Source: JAWWPY01 sp964412845 | GTDB taxonomy: Bacteria; Actinomycetota; Actinomycetes; Streptosporangiales; Streptosporangiaceae | Assembly (NCBI GenBank): GCA_964412845.1 | Contig: CAYPQM010000099.1 | Span: 1-25,636 of the forward strand | Length of the DNA stretch: 25,636 nt | Reading direction: 5' to 3' | In this document: positions 7,801 to 14,566 of the stretch, piece by piece | Position numbering within the stretch: position 1 is the first letter of the stretch | Layout: every line of letters begins with the position of its first letter | The notes under the pieces: generated by a model | Database searches by the model: none | What the model was told of the DNA's origin: nothing | Seen by the model: the letters and a program-made list of their open reading frames with translations, nothing else | Position numbers and translations under genes: made by a program

Positions 7801-8733
7801 GTCCTCGTAAGCCATCCAGAACTGGCGGAAGTCCATCGACTCCGCGGCTTTGATGCTGGGCACCAAGAGCTGCCGCGATCCGTCCCGGGTGGTCACGTCG
7901 ATCGCCAGGCCCAGGTTGACATGCTCAGGCGAGACGATGGCCGGCTTGCCATCCAGTTCGGCGTAGGAGTTGTTCATCTCCGCCGCCGAGACCAGCGCCC
8001 GCACCACCGCGTAGCCGATGAGGTGCGTGAACGAGACCTTCCCGCCCCGGCCCCGGCCCAGGTGGTTGTTGATGACGATGCGGTTGTCAATGAGCAGCTT
8101 GGCGGGGATGGACCGCACGCTGGTGGCGGTCGGCACGCTCAGGCTGGCGGTCATGTTGGTGGCCGTCCGCGCGGCCGCGCCGCGCAACCGGGCCACGGTG
8201 GCGGCCTCAGGAACCTGGGCCTCCTTGGCCGTGCCCCCCGGCTGGGTACCCGCCGGCTGTGCACTCCCCGGGTGCGCTGTGCCCGGCTGCTGAGCGCCAG
8301 CCGGCTCGCTGCCCGGCGACGGCGCGTCCGGCGCTGAGCTGCCCCGGGTCAGGTCGGCCGACGCTCCGGCGGCTACCGACGCGGCGGCCGCGGGCGTTGT
8401 GGCGGCCGTGGGCTCCGGGCTGGCTGGCGAACCTGATGCCGCGGTTGCCCGCCCGGGGCTGACCGGACCGGCAGGTACGTCCCCGCGCGATGTGCTCCCT
8501 TTTGGGGGCTGGTAGTCCGAGAAGAAGTTCCACCAGGCCATGTCGACTGAGCCGGGATCGGCCAGGTACCTCTGGTAGAGCTCATCGACAAGCCACTCGT
8601 TGGGCCCGAAATCCTTGCTCGCGGGTGGTCCGTCGGACGGATGCTCGGCAGCCGTCCCTTCGCCGGAGTGCTTGCTTTCTGCCTCGGCGAGATCCGCGCC
8701 CGCGCGCGGCGACTCAGAAGACACGGCGGACAT
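4846..8733 (-). CDS. kgd: Multifunctional 2-oxoglutarate decarboxylase/dehydrogenase E1 with succinyltransferase (E2o) domain
   Basis: A 1295-residue Kgd/SucA of the actinobacterial fused type. It decarboxylates 2-oxoglutarate with thiamine diphosphate and feeds the TCA cycle. Residues 42-75 are the N-terminal E1 helix (FGPNEWLVDELYQRYL, WWNFFSDY). Residues 76-175 are an Ala/Pro/Gly-rich linker replacing the lipoyl domain. Residues 180-415 are the E2o acyltransferase core, ending in the catalytic SSYDHRIIQG with His392. The E1 part follows: GMAHRGRLNVLANIVGK (615-631), TSLVANPSHLEAV (675-687), then the HGDAAFAGQG and NNQVGFTT thiamine-diphosphate/Mg motifs, and the C-terminal transketolase-like domain with LPHGYEGQGPDHSSARIER. 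Length fits homologues (about 1200-1300). The start is ATG 8733, with GGAAGAGGG upstream; the longer reading to 8814 lacks support. OdhI/GarA, which typically controls Kgd, is not in the window. Confidence 0.97.
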   Translation of the reverse strand: MSAVSSESPRAGADLAEAESKHSGEGTAAEHPSDGPPASKDFGPNEWLVDELYQRYLADPGSVDMAWWNFFSDYQPPKGSTSRGDVPAGPVSPGRATAASGSPASPEPTAATTPAAAASVAAGASADLTRGSSAPDAPSPGSEPAGAQQPGTAHPGSAQPAGTQPGGTAKEAQVPEAATVARLRGAAARTATNMTASLSVPTATSVRSIPAKLLIDNRIVINNHLGRGRGGKVSFTHLIGYAVVRALVSAAEMNNSYAELDGKPAIVSPEHVNLGLAIDVTTRDGSRQLLVPSIKAAESMDFRQFWMAYEDVVRRARNGRLTVEDFAGTTISLTNPGTIGTEHSVPRLMAGQGCIVGVGAMQYPAAYQGAADETMTRLAISKTVTLTSSYDHRIIQGAQSGDFLRRIHALLLGEDGFYDEVFEALRIPYEPVRWVQDIPAGHEDDITKSARVHELIHAYRVRGHLLADTDPLEYRQRKHPDLDINQHGLTLWDLEREFATGGFGGKPLMKLREILGVLRDSYCRTVGVEYMHMQEPEERTWLQARVERPHGRADHDEQVQILSRLNIAEAFEMFLQTKFVGQRRFSLEGAESLIPLLDAVLTEAAVHHLDEAFIGMAHRGRLNVLANIVGKSYAQIFGEFEGNLDPRSTHGSGDVKYHLGAEGVFTASDGSTIPTSLVANPSHLEAVDPVLEGVVRAKQDVIDMGEPGFTVLPVLLHGDAAFAGQGVVAETLNLSQLRGYRTGGTVHIVVNNQVGFTTAPEYSRSSVYSTDVARMIQAPIFHVNGDDPEAVVRVGKLAFEYRQEFRKDVVIDLICYRRRGHNEADNPSFTQPLMYDIIDAKRSTRKIYTESLIGRGDITLEEAEQALRDYQQQLERAFTETREASKRPAEPGAVIRPEAVAPEPIDHEGTPTRVPEEAIKRIVDSQLNLPEGFTPHPRLQPLLQRRATMVAEGAIDWATGELLAFGSVLMDGHAVRLVGQDTRRGTFGQRHAVLVDRHTAEEYTPLRQFNSGTAKFYAYDSLLSEFAAVGFEYGYSVARPDALVCWEAQFGDFANGAQTIMDEFISSGEQKWGQRSSVVLLLPHGYEGQGPDHSSARIERFLGLCAQDNMTVAMPTTPANYCHLLRWQALSGRRTPLIVFTPKSMLRLKQATSSVADFASGSFLPVIGDHGDLDPAGVRKVLLCSGKVYYDLAARRAAGGLTHSAIIRVERLYPLPAAELQHTLGQYPGAEEVVWVQEEPANMGAWPTMAIHLPEILGRQIRHASLLASSAPAAGSANAHAAEHRAVIDAALGQG

Positions 8734-8792
8734 CGCCCTCTTCCAACGCTGGATTAACTTTCGGTGCCCGGCTACCAGGCTACCGCCGGAGA

Positions 8793-8813
8793 TGGGCCCG
8801 GAGCCCGGGCCCA
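8793..8813. terminator. Hairpin between reductase stop and kgd
   Basis: TGGGCCCGG-AGC-CCGGGCCCA is a perfect 9-bp stem with a 3-base loop. It starts 5 bases after the stop of the glutathionyl-hydroquinone-reductase-like gene and lies 60 bases before kgd. There is no T-run, as is usual for actinomycete hairpin terminators. Confidence 0.55.
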
Positions 8814-8818
8814 TAAGG

Positions 8819-9772
8819 TCATGCTCGCGCGGAAAGGCGCTCTCTGTCCTGCGGTGAGAGCCAGTTCACATAGGGGCCCTTGGGCACGATGCGGGTTGGG
8901 TTGATCCAGTCCTGGGTCTGGTAGTAGTGCCGCTTGATCTGATCGAAGTCGGTCGTATCCCCGAAACCCGGCAGCATGTATAGGTCCCGCGCGTAGCCCC
9001 ACAGGCTCGGGTAGTCGATGAGCCGGTGCAGATTGCACTTGTAGAGCGTGTGGTAGACCGCGTCGAACCGGGCCAGGGTGGGATACAGCCGCACGTCGGC
9101 CTCGCTGATCTTGGGCCCGAGCAGGAACCGCCGGCGGCCCAGTCGTTCCTCCAGCGCGCTCAGCGTGGTGAACAGGGCGTCGAATGCCTCTTCGTAGGCG
9201 GCCTGGCCGGCGGCCAGGCCCGCCTTGTACACGCCGTTGCCGACCGTGTGGTAGATCAGCGTGTTCAGCGCGTCGATCTCGGTGCGCTGGGCGACGGGGT
9301 AGAGGTCGGGCGCCCCGGGCCGGTGGAAGGCGCGGAACTCGGTCTCGAACATGGTGGTGATCTGGGGGAAGTCATTGGTGACGATGCGCTGGGTCTGGAC
9401 GTCCCAGATGAAGGGGACAGTGAACCGGCCCTGGTAGCTCGGGTCACTGACCCGGTACAACTCGGACAGCAAGCGGGCGCCGGTGACCGGGTCACGCCCC
9501 CCGGTGCTGGCCGGGAACCGCCATCCCCGCTCATCGCTGATCGCGTCGGTCAGGCTGACCCCGATGATCCGTTCCAGCCCGAGCAGCCTCCGGACGATCA
9601 GGGTGCGCTGGGCCCATGGGTCGGCCAGGGATGCGTACAGCTGATAGCGCCCAGGTTCGGCGAGATACCCGCTCGATCCGTCCGAGGTGATCCGGCCGAC
9701 GAACGCGTTCGGCTGGCGGACGAATCCCCCGTCGGGGGAGACCTCAGAGCTCGTTTGAGGAGTAGATTGCAT
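8819..9772 (-). CDS. Glutathionyl-hydroquinone reductase-like (Xi-class GST fold) protein lacking the family cysteine
   Basis: A 317-residue protein of the YqjG/ECM4 family, which normally removes glutathione from quinone conjugates using a cysteine in a C-P-W-A-H motif. N-terminal features are RITSDGSSGYLAEPGRYQLY (about residues 27-46), then D51-P-W-A-Q-R where the catalytic Cys should be, followed by IVRRLLGLE and the VPFIWDVQTQRIVTNDFPQI loop. The usual Asn-Glu-Ser pair that grips glutathione reads N-D-F. The C-terminal helical domain is well preserved (LGPKISEADVRLYPTLARFDAVY, YPSLWGYARDLY, and HYYQTQDWINPTRIVPKGP). Actinobacteria mostly use mycothiol rather than glutathione, so a changed substrate or chemistry is plausible. 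The start at ATG 9772 follows a GGAGGGGAGGG site. Fold assignment is firm; activity is uncertain. Confidence 0.85.
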   Translation of the reverse strand: MQSTPQTSSEVSPDGGFVRQPNAFVGRITSDGSSGYLAEPGRYQLYASLADPWAQRTLIVRRLLGLERIIGVSLTDAISDERGWRFPASTGGRDPVTGARLLSELYRVSDPSYQGRFTVPFIWDVQTQRIVTNDFPQITTMFETEFRAFHRPGAPDLYPVAQRTEIDALNTLIYHTVGNGVYKAGLAAGQAAYEEAFDALFTTLSALEERLGRRRFLLGPKISEADVRLYPTLARFDAVYHTLYKCNLHRLIDYPSLWGYARDLYMLPGFGDTTDFDQIKRHYYQTQDWINPTRIVPKGPYVNWLSPQDRERLSARA

Positions 9773-9918
9773 CACCCTCCCCTCCACGCAAATCGCAGTG
9801 GACAGCGGACTTCCAGCAGATCATGGCAGGCCGGTTGCCCGCAGGATAGGCGCGGCATGCGGCGGTTGGCCCATAGCATCACACCGGGAGACCGAGAGCA
9901 GTGGAAAGAGGTAGGCCG

Positions 9919-10539
9919 GTGGGCTCAATCGCCAGTGACCTGGCCCATCTCAGCGGCCCGGTCGCCTATCTGGCCATCGCGGCACTCGTTTTCGGGGAGA
10001 CCGCGGTGTTCCTCGGGTTCGTTGTCCCGGGCGAGACCGCCGTCGTCCTCGGCGGGGTACTGGCCAGCCGCGGCCGCGTCTCGCTGCCCCTGCTGATGCT
10101 CGTCGTGGTCCTCGCCGCGGTGATAGGCCCGCTGGTCGGCTACGAGATAGGACGGCGCCTCGGCGGCCGCCTGGTGGGCGCGCGGGCTCTGCGCCGGGTG
10201 TCCGGCGGGGTGGAGCGGGCACAGGTCATGCTGCGGACCCGAGGTGGCACCGCGGTGCTGATCGGCAGGTTCGTCGCGGTGCTCCGGGCGCTGATGCCCG
10301 CGCTCGCCGGCACGGCCCAGATGTCCTACCGCACCTTCTTCGTCTACAACGCGGTGGGCGGCATCGTCTGGGGGATCGGGTACTGCCTGCTTGGCTACGC
10401 CGCCGGATCCGCCTACGCGGTCATCGAGCGCCGGGTCGGCGCCGGAGTGGCCATCGCGCTGGCGGTGGCGGTGCTGGCCGGGGTGGTGATCTGGGCGGTG
10501 CGGCGGCATCGCCGCGCCCGTTCCGTCTCGCAGCCCTGA
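9919..10539 (+). CDS. DedA family (SNARE-associated / VTT domain) membrane protein
   Basis: A 206-residue integral membrane protein. Signature segments are FGETAVFLGFVVPGETAVVL (re-entrant loop with the conserved E and PGE) and GRFVAVLRALMPALAG, matching the DedA G-R-F-x-P/A-x-x-R motif with its essential arginine. There are four to five hydrophobic helices, and the cytoplasmic C-terminus is Arg-rich (VRRHRRARS). DedA proteins act in the cytoplasmic membrane as putative lipid-phosphate flippases linked to undecaprenyl phosphate or phospholipid recycling and proton-motive-force maintenance. Start: GTG 9919, preceded by AGAGGTAGG; an alternative GTG at 9901 would add six charged residues. It is divergent from the reductase gene and followed by two hairpins. 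Confidence 0.92.
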   Translation: MGSIASDLAHLSGPVAYLAIAALVFGETAVFLGFVVPGETAVVLGGVLASRGRVSLPLLMLVVVLAAVIGPLVGYEIGRRLGGRLVGARALRRVSGGVERAQVMLRTRGGTAVLIGRFVAVLRALMPALAGTAQMSYRTFFVYNAVGGIVWGIGYCLLGYAAGSAYAVIERRVGAGVAIALAVAVLAGVVIWAVRRHRRARSVSQP

Positions 10540-10562
10540 GGCCGGCGGCTGCACCCAGGAAG

Positions 10563-10623
10563 GGAAATCGTCATTGCGGTGCCGATTTCCTCCCCCGCCG
10601 CTGATCGCCTCAATCGGCGGGGG
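10563..10623. terminator. Two consecutive stem-loops after dedA
   Basis: The first is GGAAATCG (10563-10570) paired with CGATTTCC (10583-10590) over a 12-base loop. The second is CCCCCGCCG (10592-10600) paired with CGGCGGGGG (10615-10623) over 14 bases. Both stems are perfect. They begin 23 bases after the DedA stop and end about 50 bases before the BlaI-type gene. A terminator is the simplest reading; the second could also influence the repressor's leader. Confidence 0.65.
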
Positions 10624-10676
10624 CGCCGCACGCGCTTAGCATGGTTGGCGTCTGGGTAACCGGGAGGTGGCGGAAA

Positions 10677-11051
10677 GTGCGCGAGTTCGGCGAACTCGAA
10701 AGCGCGATAATGGACGTCATGTGGGACGGCGACCATCCGTACGTGGTCCGGGAGGTCCGCGAGCGCATGTGCTACGGCCGTTCTGTGGCCTACACAACCG
10801 TGATGACGGTGATGAACATCCTGCACCGCAAGGGCGTGCTGTGCCGCGAGATGCACGGGCGCGCGTGGCGGTACTGGCCGGCCGAGGCCAGGGAGGAGCA
10901 CGACGCCAGGCTGATGGCCGAGGTTCTGCGGTCCGGCGGCAACGAGGGCGTCACCATGCAGCATTTCCTGGAGCGGGTCAGCGACGAGGAGATGGAGAGC
11001 CTGCGCAGCGCCGTCCTCGACGCCAGTCCCGGCCGGGTGCCGGTCTCCTAG
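10677..11051 (+). CDS. BlaI/MecI/CopY-family transcriptional repressor
   Basis: A 124-residue winged-helix protein starting (GTG) with REFGELESAIMDVMW and continuing with VREVRERMCYGRSVAYTTVMTVMNILHRKGVL, the recognition-helix region of BlaI/MecI repressors. MHGRAWRYWPAEAREE forms the wing, and the rest is a dimerisation domain (FLERVSDEEMESLRSAV). These bind TACA-N-TGTA type operators and in many cases are cleaved by a BlaR1-type M56 metalloprotease; no M56 gene is adjacent here. GTG 10677 was preferred over ATG 10641 because GGGAGGTGG lies at the right distance and family members start at this point. Targets are unknown. Confidence 0.88.
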   Translation: MREFGELESAIMDVMWDGDHPYVVREVRERMCYGRSVAYTTVMTVMNILHRKGVLCREMHGRAWRYWPAEAREEHDARLMAEVLRSGGNEGVTMQHFLERVSDEEMESLRSAVLDASPGRVPVS

Positions 11052-11100
11052 CCGCCGCTCGCCGCTCCCGCGCCGCGAGTTCCAGTCGCGAAGCGGCGGC
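11051..11100. terminator. Bidirectional hairpin between convergent blaI-type and nitrilase genes
   Basis: An outer perfect 9-bp pair, GCCGCCGCT (11051-11059) with AGCGGCGGC (11092-11100), encloses an inner stem, CGCGA (11074-11078) with TCGCG (11086-11090), over a 7-base loop. It fills the gap between the two stop codons and would serve both strands. Confidence 0.65.
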
Positions 11101-11103
11101 CGG

Positions 11104-11931
11104 TCAGCTCTCCGCCACGACCGCCGCGGCCGGGCCGAACACGTCGGCCCGGCGATGCTCCAGGCAGGGCAGCATCGCCCTGACCCGCGCGGTGAGCGCG
11201 TCGTCCAGCTCGGCGACCGCCACTCCCGGGTCTGGGCCGAGGTCCATCCGGACGGTGCCCATCGGGTCGACCAGCATGCTCCGGCCGATCCCGGTCGGGG
11301 CCCGGGTCGGCGGCGAGGACGGGTCGGGAACCTGGCCGGCCGCGGCCACCCACACCGTGTTCTCGATGGCCCGGGCGCGCACCAGCGTGACCCAGTGCTC
11401 CTCCTTGACCGGGCCGGCGGCCCAGGCGGCCGGCACCACCAGCAGGTGCGCGCCCTGGTCCACCAGCGCCCGGGCGAGTTCCGGGAAGCGGATGTCGTAG
11501 CAGGTCATGAGGCCGATGCGGAGCCCGGCCAGATCCACCACGACCGGCACCGATCCCGCAGCGACCAGATCGGACTCAGTCTGGCCGAGTGAGTCGAACA
11601 AGTGGATCTTGCGGTACGCCGCCACCCGCTGCCCCGCGGCGTCGTAGGCGACGGCGGTGTTGAAGACCCGCCCGCCCGGCGCTGGCTCGAACACCCCCGC
11701 CACGAGCGCGACATGTTCCCGCCCCGCCATTTCCGACAATTCTTTACCAAACGGACCGTCAGCAGCTTCTGCCGCCGCCCGCAGGTCGCTGCCGAACCGG
11801 ACCTGGGTCGCCTCTGGGAAGACCGCGAGATCGGCCCCCTGCCGCGCTGCGGTGGCCAGTGCCTCGCGCACCCGGCCGAGGTTGATGACCGGATCGGGGC
11901 TGACCGGCAGCTGGCACAGCGCGACTCGCAT
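11104..11931 (-). CDS. Carbon-nitrogen hydrolase (nitrilase superfamily amidase)
   Basis: A 275-residue nitrilase-superfamily enzyme. The Glu-Lys-Cys triad is visible: E40 in DLAVFPEAT, K108 in AYRKIHLFD, and C144 in GLMTCYDIRFPELAR. The second conserved glutamate lies in VKEEHWVTLVRARAIEN. These cytosolic enzymes hydrolyse amide or nitrile C-N bonds. The short length and RKIHLFD/TCYDIRFP spacing resemble the Nit2/omega-amidase or deaminated-glutathione amidase branch more than true nitrilases, but the substrate is not decided by sequence. The start MRVALCQLPV at 11931 is the usual first beta strand; a GTG/ATG six codons earlier has no better ribosome site. It is a lone gene, divergent from the aminotransferase. 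Confidence 0.9.
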   Translation of the reverse strand: MRVALCQLPVSPDPVINLGRVREALATAARQGADLAVFPEATQVRFGSDLRAAAEAADGPFGKELSEMAGREHVALVAGVFEPAPGGRVFNTAVAYDAAGQRVAAYRKIHLFDSLGQTESDLVAAGSVPVVVDLAGLRIGLMTCYDIRFPELARALVDQGAHLLVVPAAWAAGPVKEEHWVTLVRARAIENTVWVAAAGQVPDPSSPPTRAPTGIGRSMLVDPMGTVRMDLGPDPGVAVAELDDALTARVRAMLPCLEHRRADVFGPAAAVVAES

Positions 11932-11971
11932 GCCCGCAGCGTAAACCACCGCCGCGGCCGGGCCCGCGGCC

Positions 11972-12038
11972 CAACCAGCCCTCGCGCCGCAACCAGCCGG
12001 TGACCCGGCCCGCCCTCGCGGTGCAACCAGCCCTCGCG
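11972..12038. repeat. Short direct repeat upstream of aminotransferase
   Basis: CAACCAGCCCTCGCG occurs at 11972-11986 and again at 12024-12038, with a partial third copy (CAACCAGCC) at about 11990. The repeats lie in the 160-bp spacer between two divergent genes. No function is apparent; local duplication is the simplest explanation. Confidence 0.6.
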
Positions 12039-12070
12039 CGCAAACGGCCCAGGACGCAGACGGATGGGTG

Positions 12071-12085
12071 ATGACGTGATGTCAT
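12071..12085. promoter_or_regulatory. Inverted repeat ATGAC-N5-GTCAT just before the aminotransferase start
   Basis: ATGAC (12071-12075), gtgat, GTCAT (12081-12085) is a perfect 5-5-5 inverted repeat. It ends six bases before the chosen GTG start. TGAC-N-GTCA symmetry is compatible with a GntR-type operator, but the site is short and its location inside the ribosome-loading region makes chance possible. Confidence 0.3.
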
Positions 12086-12091
12086 GGCGGG

Positions 12092-13273
12092 GTGGACCAA
12101 CCAGTGCGCAGCCGCCCATTGCTTAACCGGCGGCTCGCTGACATGGGCACGACGATCTTCGCGGAGATGTCCGCCCTCGCCACCGACACCGGCTCGGTCA
12201 ACCTCGGCCAGGGCTTCCCGGATGTCGACGGGCCCCGCGAGATCGCCGCGGCGGCCGCCGCCGCGATCATGGAGGGGCGCGGCAACCAGTACCCGCCCGG
12301 CCCCGGCATCCCCGAGTTGCGCCGGGCGGTGGCCGGTCACCAGAAGCGTTTCTACGGCCAGGACGTCGACCCGGACACTGAGGTGCTGGTGACCGCGGGC
12401 GCGACCGAGGCGATCGCCGCCGCGCTGATCGCGCTGATGGAACCCGGGGATGAGGCCATCGCCTTCGAGCCGTACTACGACTCCTATGCCGCGTGCATCG
12501 CGATGGCCGGCGGCACCCGGGTGCCGGTCACCCTCCGGCCGCCCGGTTTCCGGCCCGATCTGGACGCGCTGCGTGCCGCCATCACCCCGCGCACCCGGCT
12601 TATCCTGCTGAACTCGCCGCACAACCCGACCGGGATGGTGCTGCACCGCGCCGAACTGGCCCGGATCGCTGAACTGGCCTGCGAGCACGACCTGCTGGTG
12701 ATCTCCGACGAGGTCTACGAGCACATGGTCTTCGACGGGGAGCACCTGCCCATCGGATCGCTGCCCGGCATGCGGGAACGCACCGTGACGATCAGTTCGG
12801 CGGCGAAGACGTTCTCGTTCACCGGGTGGAAAATCGGCTGGGTGACGGCGACCCCGGAACTGGTGACCGCGGTCCGCACCGTGAAGCAGTTCCTGACCTA
12901 CGTCACCGGCGGCCCGTTCCAGTACGCGGTGGCCGAGGCGCTGGCGCTGCCCGACGCCTACTACGCGTCGATCAGCGCAGACCTGCGCGTCAAGCGTGAC
13001 CTGCTGTGCCCGGGCCTGGCCGCGGCAGGTTTCGAGGTGTACCGGCCGGCCGGCACGTATTTCGTCACCACCGACATCCGCCGTCTGGGCGAGAAGGACG
13101 GCATGGAATTCTGCCGCGCTCTGCCGCGCCGGGCCGGTGTTGTCGCCATCCCGAGTTCAGTGTTCTACGACGACCAGGAGGCGGGCCGGACTCAGGTGCG
13201 CTTTGCGTTCTGTAAGAAAGAAGAGGTGCTTCGCGAAGCGCTGGCCCGGCTGGGCGGAATGCGCCGTGACTGA
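12092..13273 (+). CDS. PLP-dependent class I aminotransferase, DapC (N-succinyldiaminopimelate aminotransferase)-like
   Basis: A 393-residue fold-type I aminotransferase. Motifs are NLGQGFPDVDGP (37-48), QYPPGPGIPELRRAV (66-80), TAGATEAIAAAL (PLP phosphate loop), EPYYDSY, NSPHNPTG with N178, ISDEVYEHMVF with D206 and Tyr209, and the Schiff-base lysine K239 in SSAAKTFSFTGWKIGW. The substrate-carboxylate arginine is in VRFAFCKKEE near the C-terminus. Overall it resembles mycobacterial DapC (lysine/peptidoglycan branch) and kynurenine/methionine aminotransferases of the same subgroup. No other dap gene is nearby, so the pathway is not confirmed by context. Start at GTG 12092; an in-frame GTG at 12104 with GGGGTGG upstream is an equally good choice. 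The stop overlaps the serpin start by 8 bp, so the two are co-translated. Confidence 0.9.
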   Translation: MDQPVRSRPLLNRRLADMGTTIFAEMSALATDTGSVNLGQGFPDVDGPREIAAAAAAAIMEGRGNQYPPGPGIPELRRAVAGHQKRFYGQDVDPDTEVLVTAGATEAIAAALIALMEPGDEAIAFEPYYDSYAACIAMAGGTRVPVTLRPPGFRPDLDALRAAITPRTRLILLNSPHNPTGMVLHRAELARIAELACEHDLLVISDEVYEHMVFDGEHLPIGSLPGMRERTVTISSAAKTFSFTGWKIGWVTATPELVTAVRTVKQFLTYVTGGPFQYAVAEALALPDAYYASISADLRVKRDLLCPGLAAAGFEVYRPAGTYFVTTDIRRLGEKDGMEFCRALPRRAGVVAIPSSVFYDDQEAGRTQVRFAFCKKEEVLREALARLGGMRRD

Positions 13274-14426
13274 TCCCCCCGGCGCGGCGCTGGCGGACGC
13301 CCAGCAGGCCGCGCAAGCCGACGACGCCTTCGGCGCGGACCTGTACCGCCTGCTGGCGGCGGGCGTGACCGGGAACATGATCTTCTCGCCGGTGAGCATC
13401 TCGGCCGCGCTGCGGATGGCGCTGCTCGGTGCGCGCGGCGACACGGCGGCGCAGCTCGCGGCGACCCTGCACCTGCCCGGCCCGCAGGCCGCGGCGGATG
13501 GCCTGCGGCTGCTGTCCGCCGGGCTGGCCCGGCTGAGCAGCGGCGACGTCACCGTGCGCGCGCCGAACACCATGTGGGTGCAGGCCGGCCTGCCGCTGCT
13601 GCCGGAGTTCACCGACGCGCTCGCCCGGATGGCCGCCGCGCAGGTGCGCGGCGCGGACTTCGGGCACGCGGCCGAGCAGGCCAGGCTGGAGATCAACGAG
13701 ACCATCGCCGACCAGACGGCCGGCAAGATCAAAGATCTGCTCGGCCGCGGCGTCATCGACGCGGCCACCCGCCTGGTGCTCGCCAACGCCGTGTACCTGA
13801 AGGCGGCGTGGGCACGTCCCTTCTCCCGGGAAGCGACCGCGGACATGCCCTTCCACCCGGTCGGCGGCGCCGAGATCACCGTGCGCATGATGCGCCTGGC
13901 CACCCGGCTCGGCTACCGGCGCGGGGACGGCTACCAGGCGGTGATCCTGCCGTATGCCGGGCGGGAACTTGCCATGGCGGTGATCCTGCCGGACGGGCCG
14001 CTCGCCCCGCTGGAGGAGGCGCTGGCGCACGGAGGCGTCCGGGGCCTGCTGGCGGGCGTGACAACGCAGCAGGTCAGGCTCTCGATGCCGGGATTCAAGG
14101 TGACCGCCGCGGCGAGCCTGGGGAGTTCGCTGAAGACGCTGGGCGCCGAACTCGCCTTTACCGGCGAGGCGGACTTCAGCGGCATCACCTCAGCCGAGCG
14201 GGTGTGGATCGGCCAGGTGGCGCATAAGGCGTACATCGACGTGGACGAGGACGGCACCGAGGCGGCCGCGGCGACTGCCCTGGTCGTGGCCACCGCCCGG
14301 TTCGCGGTACCGGGCGCTCCTCCGGTCGAGATGATCGTGGATCGCCCGTTCCTGTTCGCGATCACCGAGACCGCGACCGGCCTGCCGCTGTTCCTCGGCC
14401 GGGTCACCAACCCGCTGGCGGGCTGA
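13266..14426 (+). CDS. Serpin family protein (predicted inhibitory serine/cysteine protease inhibitor)
   Basis: A 386-residue serpin, full length for the family. Typical segments are NMIFSPVSISAALRMALLGARG (37-58), NAVYLKAAWARPF (174-186), the AVILPYAGRELAMAVILP strand region, and the C-terminal signature DRPFLFAITETATGLPLFLGRVTNP. The reactive-centre hinge reads DEDGTEAAAATA (about 327-338), the small-residue pattern of inhibitory serpins. Counting from P15 (G330) puts P1-P1' at A344-R345, with R345-F346 a near alternative. No signal peptide or membrane anchor is visible, so it would act inside the cell unless released. The start GTG 13266 overlaps the aminotransferase stop and has GGCGGA upstream. 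The target protease cannot be deduced; none is adjacent. Confidence 0.93.
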   Translation: MTDPPGAALADAQQAAQADDAFGADLYRLLAAGVTGNMIFSPVSISAALRMALLGARGDTAAQLAATLHLPGPQAAADGLRLLSAGLARLSSGDVTVRAPNTMWVQAGLPLLPEFTDALARMAAAQVRGADFGHAAEQARLEINETIADQTAGKIKDLLGRGVIDAATRLVLANAVYLKAAWARPFSREATADMPFHPVGGAEITVRMMRLATRLGYRRGDGYQAVILPYAGRELAMAVILPDGPLAPLEEALAHGGVRGLLAGVTTQQVRLSMPGFKVTAAASLGSSLKTLGAELAFTGEADFSGITSAERVWIGQVAHKAYIDVDEDGTEAAAATALVVATARFAVPGAPPVEMIVDRPFLFAITETATGLPLFLGRVTNPLAG

Positions 14427-14494
14427 CCCCGGGCTGGGCGCCGCTACCCGGCCGGGTCACCACCCGCTGGCCGGCTGATCCTGAGCTGGGCACC
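14396..14494. repeat. Diverged tandem duplication of the serpin 3' end
   Basis: The last codons and stop of the serpin (14396-14442) are repeated 53 bp downstream (14449-14494) with a one-base deletion and a few substitutions. The second copy even keeps a CTGGCCGGCTGA-like ending. It encodes nothing by itself. It looks like an old local duplication or slippage event at the gene end. Confidence 0.7.
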
Positions 14495-14566
14495 TCCCGG
14501 CCCGCGGCTGGTCGGGGCCACCCTCGGGGCTGGTGGCGCGGGCGGCACGGCTGCGACACTGAGGTC

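Noticed and set aside
6880..8337. 485-codon rightward open frame antisense to kgd
   Set aside because: It mirrors kgd codon structure in high-GC DNA, has no ribosome site and no recognisable domain; kgd on the other strand is certain.
12996..13265. 90-codon extension before the serpin
   Set aside because: It overlaps the aminotransferase in another frame and shows no serpin similarity; the GTG at 13266 with its ribosome site is the natural start.
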